From NCBI GenBank assembly GCA_018715825.1, contig DVKU01000087.1:1-6669 (forward strand): DNA of 6,669 nucleotides, given 5' to 3'. The position numbers and the translations under genes are program-made. The notes below the pieces were generated by a model. The model was given only the letters and a program-made list of their open reading frames with translations. It did not search any database and was not told where the DNA came from. This document shows positions 6,589-6,669 of the stretch, piece by piece. Source of the DNA: Candidatus Avacholeplasma faecigallinarum. GTDB lineage: Bacteria > Bacillota_I > Bacilli_A > Acholeplasmatales > Anaeroplasmataceae. Position 1 is the first letter of the stretch, and the number at the start of each line of letters is the position of its first letter.

Positions 6589-6636
6589 ATAATTATTATT
6601 AAAAACCACGCTTTAGACAAATCGAGAATAACTTTT

Positions 6637-6667
6637 TTGACTTTACCTACGTGTCGATTTTTATATA
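6637..6667 (+). promoter_or_regulatory. Possible promoter for a gene beyond the right edge
   Basis: TTGACT (6637-6642) resembles a -35 hexamer. TTATAT at 6661-6666 (18-nt spacer) or TATATA at 6662-6667 (19-nt spacer) could be a -10. It lies just after three hairpins, a sensible place for a new transcription unit. The window ends before any start codon, so this cannot be confirmed. Confidence 0.35.
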
Positions 6668-6669
6668 AC

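Noticed and set aside
6619..6660. Inverted repeat AAATCGA / TCGATTT
   Set aside because: Arms are only 7 bp with a 28-nt loop in very AT-rich DNA, so it is compatible with chance.

Overview
The window is AT-rich and comes from a low-GC bacterium. All 13 Trp codons in the three Trp-containing long reading frames are TGG, and every gene ends in TAA, so UGA-Trp recoding as in Mycoplasma is unlikely. Sec signal peptides without lipobox or LPXTG, purine-rich ribosome binding sites and the domain types point to a Firmicutes/Bacilli-type organism, perhaps a gut or anaerobic lineage near the Erysipelotrichia, RF39 or Acholeplasma groups. The lineage is inference from style, not from a marker gene.

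Layout: bases 1-138 are a leader with three perfect inverted repeats. Five tightly packed plus-strand genes follow: (1) a secreted multidomain protein with an InlB-type B-repeat (139-1788); (2) a 46-residue, very acidic small protein with an excellent ribosome binding site (1807-1947); (3) a secreted endonuclease I family nuclease with accessory domains (about 1961-4051); (4) an ABC transporter ATPase (4064-4774); (5) its 12-TM permease (4767-6356). Gaps are 12-18 nt or overlaps, and no terminator lies between genes, so they are probably one transcript. A Rho-independent terminator follows the permease. The last ~310 nt contain no convincing gene. They hold a degenerate tandem array of five short hairpin-forming units, two more strong hairpins, and a possible promoter at the right edge.

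How it may work together: the nuclease would degrade extracellular nucleic acid. The first secreted protein ends in the same type of C-terminal domain as the nuclease, so the two probably share a location, ligand or sorting route. The ABC pair looks like an ABC-2 type exporter with a duplicated permease; its cargo is unknown. The small acidic protein between the two secreted proteins, the shared C-terminal domain and the 3' hairpin array are the least explained parts.
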